Shown piece by piece: positions 61,220 through 64,000 of a stretch of 64,000 nucleotides of DNA (the stretch's first letter is position 1; every line of letters begins with the position of its first letter). Under the pieces are notes generated by a model. That model worked only from the letters and a program-made list of their open reading frames with translations. It was not told the origin of the DNA and ran no database searches. Both the position numbers and the translations under genes were made by a program. The DNA lies in NCBI RefSeq assembly GCF_900090325.1, contig NZ_FMHW01000002.1, positions 6,201,001-6,265,000 of the forward strand. The letters run 5' to 3'. The DNA is from Micromonospora pallida (lineage in GTDB: Bacteria > Actinomycetota > Actinomycetes > Mycobacteriales > Micromonosporaceae).

Positions 61220-61915
61220 GTGCCCCGCCTGCTGCTCATCGAGGACGACCTGTCGATCCGGACCCCGCTGGTCCGAGCGCTGCGGGACCGGGGCCACGCC
61301 GTGGCCGCCGCGTCGACCGCGATGGACGGGCTGCGCGACGCTCTCGACAACCGGCCGGACCTGGTCGTGCTCGACCTCGGACTGCCCGACCTCGACGGTC
61401 GGGAACTGCTGCGGATGCTGCGCGCGGTCAGCCCGGTGCCGGTGATCGTGGCCACCGCCCGCGACGACGAGACGGAGATCGTCCGGGTCCTCGACGCGGG
61501 CGCGGACGACTACGTGGTGAAGCCGTTCACCGCCGCCCAGCTCGACGCGCGGGTCCGGGCGGTGCTGCGGCGCGCGGCCTCGGCCGCCGGAACGGACGAC
61601 CCGACGCTGGTCGTGGGCGGGTTACGGGTCGACCCGCGGGCACGGCAGGTGACCCTGGACGGTGAGCCGGTCGAGCTGACCCCACGCGAGTTCGACCTGC
61701 TGCACCACCTGGCCGCCCACCCCGACGAGGTGGTCACCAAACGCGAACTGCTGACCGAGGTCTGGCAGATCCCGTACGGCGGCGCGGACAAGACCGTCGA
61801 CGTGCACCTGTCGTGGCTGCGCCGGAAGCTGGGCGAGAGCGCCCAGCAGCCCCGCTACCTGCACACCGTCCGGGGAGTGGGGGTACGGCTGACGCCGCCG
61901 GGGGAGGCCGGGTGA
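61220..61915 (+). CDS. OmpR-family response regulator
   Basis: A 231-residue regulator. Receiver: LLLIEDDLSIRT start, phosphoacceptor Asp52 in [12 protein letters not shown], conserved Lys in VVKPFTA. C-terminal winged helix: ELTPREFDLLHHLAAHPDEV to YLHTVRGVGVRL. GTG 61220. It is coupled to the kinase gene (GTGA, 61912-61915). The shared TAAGG repeats argue that it regulates its own operon and the PepSY gene. Confidence 0.95.
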   Translation: MPRLLLIEDDLSIRTPLVRALRDRGHAVAAASTAMDGLRDALDNRPDLVVLDLGLPDLDGRELLRMLRAVSPVPVIVATARDDETEIVRVLDAGADDYVVKPFTAAQLDARVRAVLRRAASAAGTDDPTLVVGGLRVDPRARQVTLDGEPVELTPREFDLLHHLAAHPDEVVTKRELLTEVWQIPYGGADKTVDVHLSWLRRKLGESAQQPRYLHTVRGVGVRLTPPGEAG

Positions 61916-63219
61916 GGGCGCGCCTGGCCCTGCTGGCCGCTGCGGTCAGCGTGCTCACCCTGGTCGCCTTCCTGGTGCCGCTCGCGCTGCTGGTGCGTAC
62001 CGTCGCCGAGGACCGGGCCACCGTCCGGGCCACCGCCGACGCGCAGAGCCTGGTGCCGGTGGTGGGTACGGCCGACGCCGCGACGATCCGGCTGACCGTC
62101 GAGCAACTCGCCGCCGACTCCGGTCGGCCGGTCAGCGTCTTCCTGCCCGACGGCACGGTGCTCGGCACCCCGGTTCCGCGTACCCCGGCGGTGGCCCTGG
62201 CGGCCCGGGGCCAGAGCCTCACCGCCGAGTCGGCGGGGGGACGCGAGGTGGTGATCGCGGTGCAGGGCCTGCCCGACGGCACCGGGGTGATCCGCACCGT
62301 GGTGCCGGGCGCCGAACTGACCGCCGGGGTGGGCCGGGCCTGGCTGGTGTTGGCCCTGCTCGGCATGCTGCTGGTGGTGATCGGGCTGGTGGTGGCGGAC
62401 CGGCTGGCCCGCTCCCTGGTCCGGCCGATCAGTGAGCTGTCCGCGGTGTCGCACCGGCTCGCGAACGCCGAACTGGACGCCCGGGTGACCCCGGCTGGCC
62501 CGGTCGAGCTGCGCGAGGTGGCCGGCGCGCTCAACCATCTGGCCGGCCGGATCCAGGAGCTGCTGGCCCAGGAACGCGAGCAGGTGGCCGACCTGTCGCA
62601 CCGGCTGCGTACCCCGCTGACCGCGTTGCGGCTGGAGGCCGAGTCGTTGGGCGACCCGCAGGACGCGGCCCGGATCACCGCCGCCGTGGACGGACTGGAG
62701 CGGGCGGTGACCGGTCTGATCCGGCAGGCCCGGCGGCAGCGGCCGACAGCCGCCCCGACGGGCTGCGACGCGGCGGCCGTGGTCGCCGACCGGGTGGCGT
62801 TCTGGTCGGTGCTGGCCGAGGACACCGGGCGGACGGTCCACTGCGCGCTGGCGGCCGGGCCGTTACCGGTCGCGGTGGCCGCCGACGACCTGGCGGCAGC
62901 GGTGGACGCGCTGCTCGGCAACGTGTTCGCGCACACGCCGGACGGCGCCCCGTTCACCGTGCGGCTCGCCCCGGTGGCCGGCAGGAGCGCCGGGTCGTAC
63001 GGGCAGGTGCTGCTCACGGTGGCCGACGAGGGGCCGGGCATGCCGCCCGACACGGTCCGCCGGGGGGCCAGCACGGCCGGGTCGACCGGTCTGGGGCTGG
63101 ACATCGCCCGCCGGGCGGCGGAGGCCGGCGGCGGACGGCTGGAGCTGCGGACGGGCCCGACCGGCGGAGCCGAGGTGCTGCTCTGGCTCACCCCACGAGC
63201 CACCCCGACCGCCGCTTAG
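61912..63219 (+). CDS. Sensor histidine kinase
   Basis: A 435-residue membrane kinase. Two membrane segments (about residues 4-28 and 140-165) flank an extracytoplasmic sensor domain. A HAMP linker follows, then the phosphoacceptor His230 in VADLSHRLRTPLT and an ATPase domain with DEGPGMPP and STGLGLDIARRA. The conserved N-box is altered: where NAxxH is expected the sequence reads LLGNVFAHTPDG. Partner of the preceding regulator. The 227-base spacer 63220-63446 after it contains only regulatory sequence. Confidence 0.94.
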   Translation: MRARLALLAAAVSVLTLVAFLVPLALLVRTVAEDRATVRATADAQSLVPVVGTADAATIRLTVEQLAADSGRPVSVFLPDGTVLGTPVPRTPAVALAARGQSLTAESAGGREVVIAVQGLPDGTGVIRTVVPGAELTAGVGRAWLVLALLGMLLVVIGLVVADRLARSLVRPISELSAVSHRLANAELDARVTPAGPVELREVAGALNHLAGRIQELLAQEREQVADLSHRLRTPLTALRLEAESLGDPQDAARITAAVDGLERAVTGLIRQARRQRPTAAPTGCDAAAVVADRVAFWSVLAEDTGRTVHCALAAGPLPVAVAADDLAAAVDALLGNVFAHTPDGAPFTVRLAPVAGRSAGSYGQVLLTVADEGPGMPPDTVRRGASTAGSTGLGLDIARRAAEAGGGRLELRTGPTGGAEVLLWLTPRATPTAA

Positions 63220-63355
63220 CGCGGCACCCACGGCCGGGCTCCCGCTTGCCCCTGCTTGCTCCCCGCCATGCGACGGATGATCAACTCCGTCTGCGGCATG
63301 TCGGGGTCTCCGGTCGATCGGACACCCCCGTTTGCGGCAACTCGGGTCAGCTTCC

Positions 63356-63373
63356 GGCCTTAACCGGGCCTTA
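63356..63373. promoter_or_regulatory. GGCCTTA direct repeat before the PepSY gene
   Basis: GGCCTTA-ACCG-GGCCTTA, an exact seven-base repeat with 11-base periodicity. The core CCTTA is the complement of TAAGG found before the response-regulator gene. It lies about 75 bases before the PepSY start. Confidence 0.65.
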
Positions 63374-63446
63374 GTGTCGGTGCAGCGCGCCGCTATCCCG
63401 CTTCGACCGATCCTCGTAGGCAGAACCCGAGGAAAGGTGCATCGAG

Positions 63447-63983
63447 ATGAAGCGCAACCTGATCCTGGCGTCCCTGGGCGGCGTGGCGGTGCTGGCGGTG
63501 GCCGGAGCGGCGATCGGCACGGCTGCCGCCAGCGAGCAGAGCGGTCGTACCACCCTGACCGCGGCGACCACGGCCCCGACGGCCACGACGACCCCCGACG
63601 ACAGCGGTGGCGCCACCCCCACGAGGAGCCCGGGCGACGACGACACCGCCACCCCCACCGCTCCGGCGGCGACCAGCACTCCCGCCTCGCCGTCCGGTGG
63701 CCCCACCCCGACGACGGGGAACGCGGTGGACGAGAAGCGCGCCGGAGAGATCGCGCTGGCCCGCTCCGGTGGCGGCCGGATCGTCGAAATCGAGGCGGAG
63801 ACGGAGCACGGCCGCCGCGTGTGGAGCGTCGAGATCGTGAAGGGGGGAACCGAGCACGAGATCGACGTGGACCGGGCCAACGGCAGCGTGGTCAAGGCGG
63901 AGCAGGAGCCGGTGGACGACGACGATGACGACGACGACCGCGACGACGATGACGATGACGACGACGACCGCGACGACGACTGA
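63447..63983 (+). CDS. Exported PepSY protein with Asp-rich tail
   Basis: A 178-residue exported or anchored protein. The leader is NLILASLGGVAVLAVAGAAI (about residues 4-23). A long Thr/Pro/Ser linker follows, then a PepSY domain (EKRAGEIALARSGGGRIVEI, EHEIDVDRANGSVV) and a tail made mostly of Asp with a few Arg, encoded by GAC/GAT repeats. PepSY domains often restrain peptidases; the acidic tail may bind Ca2+ or other cations. GAGGAAAGG precedes the ATG. Confidence 0.88.
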   Translation: MKRNLILASLGGVAVLAVAGAAIGTAAASEQSGRTTLTAATTAPTATTTPDDSGGATPTRSPGDDDTATPTAPAATSTPASPSGGPTPTTGNAVDEKRAGEIALARSGGGRIVEIEAETEHGRRVWSVEIVKGGTEHEIDVDRANGSVVKAEQEPVDDDDDDDDRDDDDDDDDDRDDD

Positions 63984-64000
63984 CCGAAGCTGACCGGGCC

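Noticed and set aside
1..64000. tRNA, rRNA, insertion sequence or integrase
   Set aside because: I looked for cloverleaf-like segments, transposase or integrase motifs and flanking repeats by eye and found none convincing.

Overview
The window looks like a stretch of chromosome from a very GC-rich, GTG-start-rich actinobacterium, most likely Micromonospora or a close relative in the Micromonosporaceae. That is an inference from gene content: an XRE/DUF5753 regulator with a DUF397 partner, a ribbon-helix-helix/DUF4097/Drr operon, a divergent HSP90 with a TPR partner, and several Tat- or Sec-exported orphan proteins. I see no rRNA, tRNA, CRISPR array, insertion sequence or phage gene.

Layout. 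0-7.7 kb is a potassium module: kup diverges from kdpD-kdpE, a 40-residue membrane peptide and an APC-type permease, all four translationally coupled, with no kdpFABC. 7.8-14.1 kb holds a Drr-type ABC exporter operon headed by a ribbon-helix-helix protein and DUF4097, an orphan EF-Tu domain II-like protein, an EamA transporter and an ABC-F ATPase with a short upstream ORF and hairpin leader. 14.2-16.6 kb is an XRE/DUF397 locus with an operon of tiny overlapping genes. 16.6-23.4 kb has a large HEAT-repeat protein, two orphan genes, a frameshifted zinc-free MDR reductase and its divergent TetR regulator with twin operators.

23.5-36.8 kb is a catabolic island. A leftward operon (NTF2-like, FAD oxidoreductase, cupin, aldehyde dehydrogenase, amidohydrolase) diverges from a rightward one (PLP lyase, polyamine-type ABC importer, IclR regulator, second aldehyde dehydrogenase). 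The same palindrome, TGGAAGT-N3-ACTTCCA, lies in the divergent region and before the importer, so it is probably the IclR operator. The substrate is unknown; an imported amine or similar nitrogen compound is a reasonable guess.

36.7-42.8 kb carries small enzymes and regulators (APH kinase, VOC, WYL, DinB, TetR, SDR). 42.8-53.9 kb has an exported orphan protein, the HSP90-TPR pair, a DUF4185 exported protein (probable arabinan hydrolase), a membrane-anchored XRE protein, an I36-like inhibitor and an M15-like peptidase. 54.0-59.3 kb is the most striking part: a TPR-CHAT caspase-like protease divergent from an exported subtilase, a sigma factor and a small protein that may be its anti-sigma factor, all tightly coupled. 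The last 4 kb holds exported proteins and a two-component system whose own promoter and whose PepSY target promoter share TAAGG repeats spaced one helical turn apart.
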